Part shown: in pieces, positions 1 through 11,540 of the stretch
Position numbering within the stretch: the stretch's first letter is position 1
Layout: the number at the start of each line of letters is the position of its first letter
NCBI GenBank assembly: GCA_030674185.1
Contig: CM060315.1
Location: 90,895,618-90,959,617, forward strand
Direction: 5' to 3'
Length of the DNA stretch: 64,000 nt
DNA from: Monoplex corrugatus
Lineage: Eukaryota; Mollusca; Gastropoda; Littorinimorpha; Ranellidae
Position numbers and translations under genes: made by a program
Notes under the pieces: model-generated
The model's input: the letters and a program-made list of their open reading frames with translations, nothing else
What the model was told of the DNA's origin: nothing
Database searches by the model: none

Positions 1-213
1 CAGATGTTAGTACAATGGTATAGACAACAGAGGCTAGTGCAGTGGTATAGTCAATACAGGTTAGTACAATGGTATAGTCAACAGTTGTTAGTACAATGGC
101 ATAGACAACAGATGTTAGTACAATGGTATAGACAACAGAGGATAGTACAATGGTACAGTCAGTAGAGGTTAGTACAATGGTATAGTCAATAGAGGTTAGT
201 ACAAAGGTATAGT
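1..213. repeat. 27-bp minisatellite, left arm
   Basis: Tandem units close to GTTAGTACAATGGTATAGTC plus seven bases. Some units are 24 to 27 bp, diverged by point changes. The array continues to the left of the window and on the far side of the LINE at 214-1380. Confidence 0.9.
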
Positions 214-301
214 CATTTATGAGGACTGTTATTTTTTCAATACCAAATTCCTCCAGGGCTTCAATCATCTCTGTAGTAATGTTGTCTGGTCCTGGGGCTT
301 T
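214..301 (-). mobile_element. RTE-type LINE copy A1, inverted 5' piece
   Basis: About 88 bp antisense to the family A coding strand. It matches the stretch just before the RT domain (GPDNITTEMIEALEEFG in intact relatives, compare 58408-58620). It directly abuts the sense part of the same element from 302, as expected from twin priming. Confidence 0.8.
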
Positions 302-1380
302 CATAGAGAACTATCATAGAGAGGTCAATCGATATGAATAATGATTTCTATGTATGCTTTGTTGACTATACCAAGCCTTTCGATCGGGTAAAACATGAAG
401 AATTGATCAACCAACTACAAAGACTCAATATTGATGGAAAAGATCTATGAATGACCAGAAATATCACTGGGAACAAAGAGCTGCAATGAGAATGGAAACG
501 ACATAAGCTCTTTCCAAAATATCAAAAGAGGAGTCAGACAAGGTTGTGGTTTGTCACTAGATCTGTTTTCACTTTACAGCGAAAACATCATGACAAACCT
601 GGAAGAATACCCTGGATTAATGGTTGGAGGAAAAATGATAACAACATTTGATACGCAAATGATAACGTGCTAATTGCAAAAAATGAAAAGGACCTGCAAA
701 ATCTTGTGAATATAATAGAAATAGAAAGCAAAAGTGAAGGGCTTGAGCAAAATAGCAAGAAGACTGAAGTCATGGTAATCAGTAAAAGACATGAAATGCC
801 TCAATAACAGTAAACGGCACAACCTTGCGACAGGTTTATAAATGTAATTATCTAGGAATGATCATTTCACCAGACGGCAGATGCACATGAAAAATAGCAA
901 GTGGAATCAGCCAAGCCAAAACAGCATTCAAGAAGATGAAAATCATTCTTACAAAGAAATGCCTATCAAGTAACACCGGGAAGAGAGTTCTGGGATGTTA
1001 TATAGAATTGATAATGTTATACGGTTGTGAGGCGTGGACAGTCAACAAGCAAAGCCAGAACAAGATTGAGGCAGCCGAGATGTGGTTTCTAAGAAGAATG
1101 TTGAAAGTTCCATGGACAGCAAAGAAAAGAAACGAGACAGTTTTGATGGAGGCAGACACAACAGATCAAAGGAAGATGAAAACATTTATAGCAAGAGAAG
1201 ATTGACACGTACAAAAGAAGCGAGGAAAAGAGCACAGGTTTACCAGGAAAATAAATATTGGAGTACTGCAGAGTAGCTAACAGAGAGGGTGGAAGATGTG
1301 CTTGACGCAACAAGGGACAGATGCATATGAGGGCCATGATTGCAACGCCATGCAGAAGGCACTGGATGATGATGATAGTA
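302..1380 (+). mobile_element. RTE-type LINE copy A1, 3' part
   Basis: Sense part of an RTE (BovB-like) non-LTR element. It covers the RT block (FVDYTKPFDRVKHEELINQL), the palm motif as YAND, then the C-terminal domain with CYIELIMLYGCEAWTVN, EAAEMWFLRRMLKVPW, and a decayed GHF...RDR...NAM segment. It ends in a short GATGATGAT tail at about 1378, the 3' end type seen in the other copies. Many stops and frameshifts break the frame. It interrupts the minisatellite. Confidence 0.88.
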
Positions 1381-1397
1381 AACAAAAGGAGACAATT

Positions 1398-2869
1398 ATG
1401 TCAATAGAGGTTATCAACTGGTACAGTCAATAGAGGTTGTACAACTGTATAGGCAATAGAGGTAGTACAACATTACAGTCAATAGAGGTTAGTACACTGT
1501 ACAGTCAATAGAGGTTAGTACAACAGTAAGCAATAGAGGTTAGTACAATGGTACATCAATAGAGGTTATTACAACACTACAGTCAATAGAGGTTAGTACA
1601 ACTGTAAGTCAATAGAGGTTAGTACAACTGTAAGTCAATAGAGGTTAGTACAACTGTAAAGTCAATAGAGGTTAGTACAACTGTAAGTCAATAGAGGTTA
1701 GTACAACTGTAAGTCAATAGAGATTAGTACAATGGTACAGTCAATAGAGTTAGTACAATGTACAGTCAATAAGGTTAGTACAATACAGTCAATAGAGGTT
1801 AGTACAACAGTACAGTCAATAGAGGTTAGTACAACTGTAAGTCAATAGAGTTAGTACATCAGCTACATGTACATCAATAGAGGTTAGTACAACACTACAG
1901 TCAATAGAGGTTAGTACAACTGTACAGTCAATAGAGATTAGTACAATGGTACAGTCAATAGAGGTTAGTACAACACTACAGTCAATAGAGGTTAGTACAA
2001 TGGTATAGTCAATAGAGGTTAGTACACCAGTACAGTCAATAGAGGTTAGTACAACTGTATAGTCAATAGAGGTTAGTACAACATACAGTCAATAGAGGTT
2101 AGTACAATGGTACAGTCAATAGAGGTTAGTACAACACTACAGTCAATAGAGGTTAGTACAATGGTACAGTCAATAGAGGTTAGTACAATGGTACAGTCAA
2201 TAGAGGTTAGTACAACAGTACAGACAATAGAGGTTACTATAACAGTACAGTCAATAGAGGTTAGTACACCGGTACAGTCAATAGAGGTTAGTACAATGGT
2301 ACAGTCAATAGAGGTTAGTACAACAGTACAGTCAACAGAGGTTAGTACAACAGTACAGTCAATAGAGGTTAGTCAATAATACAGTCAATACAGGTCAGTA
2401 CAACAGTACAGTCAATAGGGTTAGTGCAATATACAGTCAATAAGGTTCAGTACAACAGTACAGTCAACAGAGGTTAGTACAACAGTACAGACAATAGAGG
2501 TTACTACAACAGTACAGTCAATAGAGGTTAGTACACCAGTACAGTCAATAGAGGTTAGTACAACACTACAGTCAATACAGGTCAGTACAACAGTACAGTT
2601 AACAGAGATTAGTACAACAGTACAGTCAATAGAGGTTAGTACAATAGTACAGTCAATAGAGGTTAGTACAACAGTACAGTCAATAGAGGTTAGTACAACA
2701 GTACAGTCAATAGAGGTTAGTACAACAGTACAGCCAATAGAGGTTAGTGCAACAGTACAGTCAATAGAGGTTAGTACAATGGTACAGTCAATAGATGTTA
2801 GTACAATGGTACAGTCAATAGAGGTTAGTACAACAGTACAGTCAATAGAGGTTAGTACACGTTATAGTT
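1398..2869. repeat. 27-bp minisatellite, main array
   Basis: About fifty tandem copies of a 27-bp unit built on ACAGTCAATAGAGGTTAGTA plus CAACAGT. Units of 25-26 bp occur at 1400-1900; the right half is more regular. Because 27 is a multiple of three, one frame reads a nine-residue repeat (VQSIEVSTT) over long stretches. Those ORFs have no other gene features. Confidence 0.95.
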
Positions 2870-2888
2870 GGAATGTTACTTTGTTGTT

Positions 2889-2889
2889 T

Positions 2890-2967
<78 letters not shown>

Positions 2968-3035
2968 GCATATATATCTATCTATCTATCTATATACATA
3001 TATCTGTATATATATATACATATATACAGATATAT
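2889..3035. repeat. (CA)n, (TATC)n and (TA)n microsatellite
   Basis: About 80 bp of nearly pure CA, then TATC and TA dinucleotide runs. It sits between the minisatellite and the inverted LINE C tip. Confidence 0.95.
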
Positions 3036-3335
3036 TATATGTGACATTGATGAAGAACAATGGGAAATCATAGCCACAAACAGGTCTGAATGGAGGCAAG
3101 CTATTCGCAAGGGAAGAGAAGCTTATGAAAATGAAAGATGAAGCAGCCAAATGGGAAAGCGTGCAGCAACAAAGGCCAGAAACAACTCTGCAAAGCGTTC
3201 CATTGAGTGTCCAGTATACGGCCGCCTGTGTGCATCAGACTTTGGCCTGAGATCCAACATGAAGGTACACAAATGAATAAAGTGCCAGGTGGGACTTTAT
3301 CGACCACGATAGTCGACCATATACAGAAAGATGCT
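3036..3335 (+). mobile_element. LINE C1, 3' tip in inverted orientation
   Basis: Sense-strand 3' end of LINE family C. Frame: DIDEEQWEIIATNRSEWRQA, then a C-terminal finger-like CPVYGRLCASDFGLRSNMKV ending in HK and a stop. It ends with TTATCGACCACGATAGTCGA, which also closes copy C2 at 40078-40105 in reverse. The rest of this element starts at 3390 on the opposite strand at exactly the point where this piece begins in the protein, so it looks like an internal inversion. Confidence 0.8.
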
Positions 3336-3684
3336 GTGGTACATTTGATTATTCTGCTTACTAAATTTCATATACATACGCATATTCACACTTCTGGGGG
3401 GATTTTTTTCATGGTGTTTTTGTAGGGAAGCTTTGGTAACCCTCTTCGTTGATCGCCCTCTGTCGCTTCACCACAGAAGAGCTGCTTTGGTAGCCTGTTA
3501 TCCTGCATGCGCACTAGATGCCCAGACCATCTTAACTGAGACTGTCTCACCAGTGCAGCTATGCTTGGCATGTGAGCTTCCAAAAGTATATTCAAGTTTG
3601 AGACTCTGTTGTTCCATTTGATGTTTAAGATACTTGGAGGCAGCGCTGGTGAAACTGATGTAGTAGCTTGACATGTCTACGGTA

Positions 3685-3808
3685 ATAATAATAATAATTA
3701 CAATATTTATATAGCGCAAAATCTTGATAAAATCAAATCTAAGCGCTGAAGCAGACACACACGCACGCACGCACGCACGCACGCACGCACACGCACGCAC
3801 GCACGCAC

Positions 3809-3864
<56 letters not shown>

Positions 3865-4653
3865 TGGCTATAAATGGGAGAAGAATAAAAGCAATAAAAG
3901 CAGAATAAAAGCAATGGAAAATTATAGAGAGCATAGCATATACAATTAGGCCTATATATTATGACCATGTGATTCCCCTCCGAGCGGAGACAGGCTGCAG
4001 AGGGAGAGGGGGGGGGGGGTTGAGTGAGGTTAGGATTTTATGCGGAGGAGAAAAGGTGAGTTTTGAGAGCGGACTTGAAGGAGACAAAAGTAGGTTGCTG
4101 ACGGACTGAGAGAGAAGTTTGTTCCAGGAGAGTGGACCAGAAACAGAGAAGGCTCGTGGACCATAGGTATTGAGCTTAGTGCGTGGAAAGCGAAAAGTCA
4201 GAGGATCGGAGGCAGAGCGGAGGGGACGTGAGGGAACTCAGATCTCAAGTAGGCTTGACAGGTAATCGGGGCTGCGTTATTGAGGCTTTTGTAGCACATG
4301 GTGTCTAGTTTGTACTGTATGCGCTTTGATACAGGGAGCCAGTGAAGTTGTGCCAGGAGAGGAGATATGTGGTCAGCTTTTTTTTTTTGAGTACAAGGCG
4401 TACAGCATTGTTTTGAATGCGCTGTAGGATGTGACTGGTGGAGGCAGGAAGACCAGACAGGAATGAATTGCAATAGTCAATGCGAGACATTATGAAGGAG
4501 AGAACGAGTTTTGCAGTTGTTTCGAGATACTTCCTGATCAGCCTTATACGATGGAGATGATAGTAGCAAGATCTGGCAGTTTGAGAAACAAAGTTGTTCA
4601 TGGAGAGGGTAGAGTCAATGCAGACACCAAGGTTTTTAGCTGAATCAGAAACT
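3685..4653 (-). mobile_element. LINE family B, copy B1 nested in C1
   Basis: 5'-truncated CR1/L2-like LINE. Translated pieces (4198-4601) give SRIDYCNSFLSGLPASTSHI and AQLHWLPVSKRIQYKLDT, matching copy B3. The 3' end is an (ATT)n tail at the low-coordinate side, next to GCGCTATATAAATATTG (reverse). The flanks repeat CGGTA (3680-3684 and 4654-4658), a short target duplication. LINE C reads on correctly across the insertion. Confidence 0.88.
3752..3862. repeat. (GCAC)n/(CA)n microsatellite inside LINE B1
   Basis: CACG/CA repeat of about 110 bp in the 3' UTR of copy B1. A similar repeat sits at the same element position in copies B2 (11074-11158) and B3 (29341-29430). Confidence 0.93.
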
Positions 4654-7330
4654 CGGTAGAGAGTCCAGGACTCGCATCAGTACAGCAATGCAGTCAGGAC
4701 TTCTGCTCTGTATACTGTATACTTTGTCTCAAGTTTCAAGCCCCTTTCGTTCCATGTTTGCTTGTGGAGTCAGCCATAGGAAGCACTTGCCTTAGCGACG
4801 TGGCTGGATACCTCCTTATTGAGACTGTTGGAAGAGGAGAGACTGCTGTCAAGATAGGTGAAGGAGTCAATGTTGTTAAGGACATTGCCGTCGATCTTTA
4901 TTTCAAGTATGTTTGCTGTTGATCCTTTTGCAGATTGAAACATCACTTCAGTCTTCTTGATGCATATTGTGAGCCTAAAGCGCTTAGTGGCCGCATACAG
5001 AGAATATGTAAGTCTTTGAAGGTCATCCTCCGAGTGGACAACGATAGCACAGTTATCAGCATAAGGGAAGTCACGAACAAGTGGTTTAGTGACTTTCGTC
5101 TTTGCCTTCAGACGTTGAGAATTGAAGATACCTCCATCTGTTCTGTATGTGATTTGGATGCCTGGATCTGAATCTTTAAAGGCGGAGAGAAGCATCATGC
5201 GAAAAAGGAAGCTGAAGAGTGTCGGAGCAAGAACACCTCCTTGCTTGACTCCATTAATGACGGGGAATTCATCATCTTCAATGCCGTTGACTAATCTTGC
5301 GTTCATGCCATCGGGAAAGCATCTGAATAGTTTTGCCATCTTGGGAGGGATTCTAATTTGGGGAAGTATGTTCCATAGTCCTGGGCGTGACACTGTGTCG
5401 ACCACTTTGGTGAGGTCGACAAAGAGGATGTAGAGGTCCACATTTTGTTCCTTACATTTCTCTTGGATCTGTCTTGCAGCCAATATCATGTTGACTGTCC
5501 CTCTATCCTAACGAAAACCACACCGGCTTTCTGGTACTGTCTCACCAAGAAGATGGGTATTCAACCTGTTTAAGATGACCTTGGAGAGGATCTTGCCTGC
5601 AATGCTCAAAAGGAAGATCCCACGATAGTTGTCACAGCTGGACTTTTACCTTTGCCCTTGTACAGGTGCACTATTCTGGCATCTTCATATTCAGATCTTC
5701 AGAAATTTCTGTATCAGTAGCTGACCACCTGCTTTAAAAACTTCAGGCAGAATACCATCAGAGCCTGCTGATTTACCACATTGCGACTCTGCAATTGCTT
5801 CTGTCACCTCATTCTCCGTGGGTGAGTCGTCACGTTCCATATGTAGGGGTCTTGCTGGGATCTCTTCAATGACACTGAGGTCAATCGATGAAGGCCTGCT
5901 AAGGAGCTGTTAAAAGTGTTCTGACCATCTCTTATTCATTGCCTCATTATCAGTGAGGAGCTCACCCCGCAGGTTCCAGATTGGGGCTGCACTTCTCTGT
6001 GGTGGGCTGGAGTGGACGAGCGTGGCATTTTTGAGTCAGCATAACCCTGGGTGGTCTGTTGAGCATTACGTTATTCTCGTTGCTGTGGTGATATGAAAGT
6101 CACGCAGATCACGTTGTCTGCAGATGATAAAATCTACTTGATGCCAGTGCTTTGATCTTGGATGCATCCAAGTTGGAAGACGCCTCAGTTTGAAGAATGT
6201 ATTTGTGATTGAGAGATTGTGCTGGGAGCATTGTGAAAGCAGAAGTTTGTCATTTGAGTTCGCATGACCGATACCATGATGACCAATAATGCCAGCCCAT
6301 GCTGTATGATGTGAGCCAATTCTCGCGTTGAAATCCCCAAGATGATCAGCTTATCACCTGCAGGTACGCTGTGTACAACTTCCTCAAGCTGTTGGTAGAA
6401 GACTTCTGTGTTTTCAAATTGGTTTGTCATGGTGGGGGCATAGACACTTACCAAAGAAGCATATGCATTGTCTGATAAGGGGAGCCTCATAGTCATGATT
6501 CTGTCATTGATGCCCTGGGGCTGTGACTCAAGCTTAGAGACTAGAGGGGTCCTCTCTGCGAAGCCAACACCTGCCTTCCTTTCAGCTTAGCGACCTGACC
6601 AGTATATAGTACATCCGAACCTAACCTCGCTTAATTGACCCTTGTCTAAAAATCTTGTCCGCTGAGGGCAGCAATGTCAACTTTGTATAGTTAGAACTCT
6701 CTTGTTTCCAAGGCAGTTCTGTTTTCTGGTTGGTTGGCCTCTTTTCAATCTAGGAGACTCTGCACGTTCCAAGGGCTTAGCGGTCCGTTTCCGTTGGCGG
6801 TAGACTGTCAAAACCCAAAGATTCTTAGCACCCTCTGCTCCTTTCCCTGTCTGCCCACTACCTTGAGCAGTAGTTGCAGAGCTGCTGGGGACTGAGGGCC
6901 CATGTTTTCCTGTGTCTGTCATGTTTGTGGTTAGCGCTAGGTGCCATGGGCATAGGTAAGTTGCTGTTGTCTGCACAGAGCCTCAGCAATATCTCCACCT
7001 GCCTCCACAAGTCCAGAGCCTCAGCAATATCTCCACCTGCCTCCACAAGTCCAGGGCAAACAGAGGTAAGGCAGCTGTTCTCATACGACACACAGACAAC
7101 TGAACAGTAGATGGCATGTCGCAGCATATGGCCAAAATCACAAACAATGTTCTGTGACAATGCTCTTTATGCAGTACGCGGCTGCGGGATTTTCTTACGT
7201 CTGGGTTTACTCCCAAAGCCTTTCCCCACCCAAGGGGTAACCCACAAGGCAGCGGAGACAGGCACAGGTCGTACAATCTGCTGTCATATATGTAGCAGAG
7301 ACATAGCCCTGATCTCACATCTGTTCTGTA

Positions 7331-7641
7331 ATTACATTTTTTAAAAAAACTGAAAAAGCGAAATAGGCGTTATGCTATATCTTCAAAACAAGAAGATATT
7401 TCTGCCCAGATGTGATAAATATTATTTTTAAGGACAAAAGATGATCGTATCAAATACTTTTTTTGCGTCTAGAGTCCATCTTGCGAAGACAGAATGACAG
7501 AGAAGTATGAAACTAGCGACGGTGAACAAAAGAACGAGAAAAAGACAGACAGACAGAAAGACAGACACAGATACCCGGCAAGAGAACAGACAGAGAGAAA
7601 CACACAGGCTTAATTTTGAATTCTACTGTGTCAAAACTCAC
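7331..7641. other. Intron sequence with GACA-rich run
   Basis: Between LINE C1 and exon j of the M13 gene. Apart from a CAGACAGA-rich stretch at 7540-7605 no feature is recognised. Confidence 0.6.
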
Positions 7642-7731
7642 AAATATGTAAATGACATCGGTCTGCTGAAGTGGATCAGGATGACCAGGATTCTCCTCAG
7701 GATAACCAATCAGCTGGATGATGGCATCAAC
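7642..7731 (-). CDS. M13 peptidase exon j: IGYPEE
   Basis: A 90-bp, 30-codon exon, phase 0, with acceptor gttgtcaag and donor ATATTT followed by gtgagt. It reads VDAIIQLIGYPEENPGHPDP and then LQQTDVIYIF. -IGYP- is the M13 hinge motif that follows the WMD helix. This is the last exon in the window; the next intron is longer than 7.6 kb and holds LINE C and the 27-bp minisatellite. The catalytic HExxH exons must lie to the left. Confidence 0.88.
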
Positions 7732-8611
7732 CTTGACAACAAGAAAATCGTATTTCACCATTACAACAGTCACCGTTGTCGGTAACGATACTTAGTGTAC
7801 CGTTTCTGTAGGACTGAATTCTGGCGTCTTGGTAATCGTCTATTAAATACACCCCCTCGCCAGCCTTTTCTTCAGTAAGTGGTTGTTTAACTTATTCATG
7901 AAAATAATATTCACTCATTGATAAAGTGGTTTTAGTGACAGACCTGATGGTAACTAACGCAACATAACAGAAACATGTGTTCTATGCTTTTATGTACTGT
8001 GTAGAAACATCACTACTGTTTACATTTGCAAATGCCAGTTTTGCCATCTGTAATTAACTATTCTTTGTTTGTACACTTTTAAAACAGACTTTATACCAGA
8101 ACTCACACTCTGACTTTCTCAGACGTTTAAACAAAAACCATAAAGTACTCAGTTCATTCTTCTTCTGGTGGCTGGATTTATCATTATGTTTATAGGGCAA
8201 TCTCTGTTCTTCCATTCTCATTACTTTCACCTAGTATCGAAAACAATAAAACCTATTTCAATGTTTTTGTTACACAATGCTGAACATTTAAACACAACAT
8301 TGAAAGTTTAAACAATCGCATGACATTTAACCTATAAATTTGTTGTTGTGCTTAAACAGAAAGAGGTGTATCACATATATGCTCATGATATTTAGATTTG
8401 GTTTATATGACATCAGTGCACAGATGAAAAATACGTAGTAAACAGGCAGCAAAACGACCATTATTTAAAAGTACACTTGAAAATAAAAATCACTTTATTT
8501 ATATGTTATCCACAACAATTAAATTATTTTACAATCTCCTTTGTTACACAAACTTATCACAAAAATTCAAGATTTCATACTTTTTAAGGTCACTGTGACC
8601 CTAATCTTTGT
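7732..8611. other. Intron, no recognised feature
   Basis: AT-rich single-copy-looking intron of the M13 gene. No ORF, tRNA or repeat could be identified by eye. Confidence 0.6.
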
Positions 8612-10572
8612 CACATGACTCATCAAGCTGATTGTATGACGTATAGTTTGCAGTCTGTAGTCCCTGCTTTCCTTGGAATTGCAATAGAATTGATTTTGAC
8701 ATATCATCAGGGGTTTTCTGGTGTCATAAATTTGATCTAGAATGACTGTTGTTGTTTTTCAGCACCAAATTCATCTAGAGCTTCAATCATTTCTATAGTA
8801 ATTTTGTCTGGTCCTGGGGCTTTCCCCCGTTTTGTCTTTTTCAACACTGCTCTAACCTCATCTTTCATTAAGGGTGGTCCTTCAACGTTCTTTCTTATGA
8901 TGTGTTCTTCCTTTCTGTTATTGTCAGTAAGCTCTTTAATGTACTCTCCCCACCTATCTGACACTTTGTCGTTTTCCATAATAATGTACTATCTTTAGAT
9001 TTTAAGCAACCAGTTGATGTGTATGTCTTTCTCCTGTAGGCATTTTCTCCAAAATTTCTGTACATATACGTAGGATCTGTTTTGTGTCAGTCGTCGATTT
9101 CTTTGCAATTTGTTTCCTCCAAGCTTCCTGAGCTTCACTACACCTTACGTATTTTTTGTATTTTCCTCTTTCCTTTTGTTCTCATCCATTCTTCCGTCTA
9201 GCCTAAAATTTCTTTTGTCATCCAATTCTTTTTTGTTTTTTCTGTCAGCTCTAGGAATTTATTCATAAACTTGATTTATCGAGTTTCTCAAAAATTTCCA
9301 CTGTCACCAGTGTTCCCCTGAGCACTGAATTTCTTTTGAACATATACGTTAAATCCAGCATGAGTCGCTTCATCTGTCTTTAAGAGTCCAAAAGGTAGTT
9401 TGATGTTACTTTTAGTTTGTTTTCTTCTCTTTAGTTTCAGCTAAATCCTCCCATTACAGGATTGTGGTCACTGCTGCAGTCTGAGCCTGGTAATGTTTTT
9501 GCTATCAGTAAAGAATTTCTAATCTTTTACTTATCATGATGTAATCTGTTTGATTTCTTGTGCTCTCTCCTGGTTCATCCATGTTCATTTTCGTCTGGTA
9601 AGTTGCTCAAACGAAGTGTTTCCTATCATGAATTAATTTTTTGTTCCCAATCAACAAGTTTCTTTCACTTTCATTTCGTGTACTATGGCCATAAGGTCCA
9701 ACTGTGTCATCTACTTTTTCCTGTCCTACTTTAGCATTGGAATATCCCATTACCATTGTACATGTAATGTCCTGTGATGTACATCATCTTTGGTCGTCTC
9801 TAATTCTTCATGGAATTTGTCAATTTCTTCCTCGGTACTTGCGGATGTTGGTGCACATACTTGTATAAATTTGATATCAAATGGCTGACCTACCAATCTA
9901 AGTAATAAAACTCAGTCTGATATAGCCCAGTATCCATTGATAGACTTTGACTTGTCACTGTCCATTGTGGTGCCTACTCTTCTTTCATGTGTGTCTCCAC
10001 CAGAATATATAAAGTTATGCTTGCCTGATGTTCTCATGCCTGCTCCCTTTCAGCTCACCTCCCCTAGTCCTGACATTTTGATGTTAAGCCTTTCTTTATC
10101 TATCTTAACATTTCCAAATTTTCTTTTTTGCAGTAATGTTTTTACATTTCAAGTAGTATTTCTCATATGTTCGAATCTGATCGCAATAGCTTGATGACAG
10201 TCGGGTGTCATCTGTGCATAATGACATTCCCTGCAGGACAAAGGTGCTGGATAGGAGTCCCTATTTATGCCGTTTAGTTTTCTTTTCTTTTGGCTGACAT
10301 GATGTGAGGGAGGATATAATGGTGGTCTCCCATTGCCTTCCATCGGTTTTTATACAGATTTTCCACTAGCCTTTGTTGTTTCCACGACTATCCACAAGGC
10401 AGTGGTGGTGATTGTCTGTCAGGGTTTACTCCCTTAGCCTTAGTGTCTCTCCCAAGACACCATCAGGCAGTGGTGCTATTTATCCATAACTAGGGGTCTG
10501 GTTCATAGGCACCAGGGCACGTCCACACGCCATTGGGCCTGCATGCAGCGTGCACGTCTGGAGTTTAGCCTG
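8612..10572 (-). mobile_element. RTE-type LINE copy A2, inverted 5' part
   Basis: Antisense 5' portion of an RTE element. It includes the 5' UTR (10380-10572, with the CACGTCCACACGCC motif shared by copies A4 and A8), the decayed endonuclease, and the linker with KTKRGKAPGPDKITIEMIEA (8737-8979) before the RT. It ends at SLMSHVTK (about 8612). The sense piece from 10573 begins only some 15 residues later in the protein (EIAEKQCGFVD), so both halves belong to one insertion with a twin-priming inversion. Confidence 0.85.
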
Positions 10573-11002
10573 AGAAATAGCAGAAAAACAATGTGGATTT
10601 GTTGACGGAAAAGAAACAATTAATACCATATACATCGTAAGAAATCTCACAGAAAAGTCAACTGAGTTAAGCAGATGACACCGTTCTAATTGCAGAAAAT
10701 GAAAAAAACCTCTTAACTCTTGTGAATATGATAGAAATAGAAAGCAGAAATAAAAGGCTGGAGCTAAATGGAAAGAAGAATGAAGTCATGGTAATCGGTA
10801 AAAAAAAAAATCCTGTCATGCAAAATAACAGCAAATGGCACAATACTGAGACAAGTTAATAAGTTTAAATATCTGTGAACAATCATTTCGTCAGATAGCA
10901 GATGTACATTAGAAATAGCCCGCAGAATCGGCCAACCTAAGACAGCATTCAAGAAAACGAAAAACATTCTAATCAACAAATGCCTATCAACTGATATTAA
11001 GA
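10573..11002 (+). mobile_element. RTE-type LINE copy A2, 3' part (first segment)
   Basis: Sense RT portion starting EIAEKQCGFVDGKETINTIY. A deletion then removes motif A, and ADDTVLIAEN follows at about 10674-10703. The segment continues to the SDSRCTLEIARRIGQP stretch and is broken off at about 11002 by LINE B2. It resumes at 11541. Confidence 0.85.
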
Positions 11003-11540
11003 ATAATAATATAATAATTACAATATTTATATAGCGCAAAATCTTGATAAAATCAAATCTAAGCGCTGAAGCAGACACACACGCAAGCACGCACGCACGC
11101 ACGCACGCACACACACGCACGCACACACACACACACACATAACACACACACACACACGCATGGCTATAAATGGGGAGAAAGAATAAAAGCAATAAAAGCA
11201 AGAATAAAAGCAATGGAAAATTATAGAGAGCATAGCATATACAATTATATATTATAACCATGTGATTCCCTCCGAGCGGAGACAGGCTGCAGAGGGGGTT
11301 AGGATTTTATGCGGAGGAGAAAAGGTGAGTTTTGAGAGCGGACTTGAAGGAGACAAAAGTAGGTTGCTGACGGACTGAGAGAGGAAGTTTGTTCCAGGAG
11401 AGTGGACCAGAAACAGAGAAGGCTCGTGGACCATAGGTATTGAGCTTAGTGCGTGGAAAGCGAAAAGTCAGAGGATCGGAGGCAGAGCGGAGGGTAAAGT
11501 GAGGGAACATAGATCTCAAGTAGCTTGACAGGTAATCGGG
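11003..11540 (-). mobile_element. LINE family B, copy B2 nested in A2
   Basis: 5'-truncated family B insertion, about 540 bp. It starts on the low-coordinate side with the (ATT)n tail and GCGCTATATAAATATTG (reverse), then the CA/GCAC microsatellite, then the C-terminal ORF (11307-11597, WNKLPLSVRQQPTFVSFKSA). RTE sequence matches on both sides and joins across it. No clear target duplication is visible. Confidence 0.87.

Larger units (their letters stand above)
3390..7330 (-). mobile_element. LINE family C, copy C1 (interrupted)
   Basis: APE-type non-LTR retrotransposon, antisense, spanning most of its length. Upstream (6185-6496) it has endonuclease pieces (SVYAPTMTNQFENTE). Downstream (4770-5489) are RT blocks: FVDLTKVVDTVSRPGLWNIL (catalytic FD changed to VD), GGVLAPTLFSFLF, and the palm motif YADN in place of YADD. 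The C-terminal part at 3390-3600 has QLRWSGHLVRMQD. Several frameshifts. A LINE B copy sits inside at 3685-4653. A 38-bp tandem duplication lies at 6980-7055. Compare copy C2 at 40076-43290. Confidence 0.88.
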
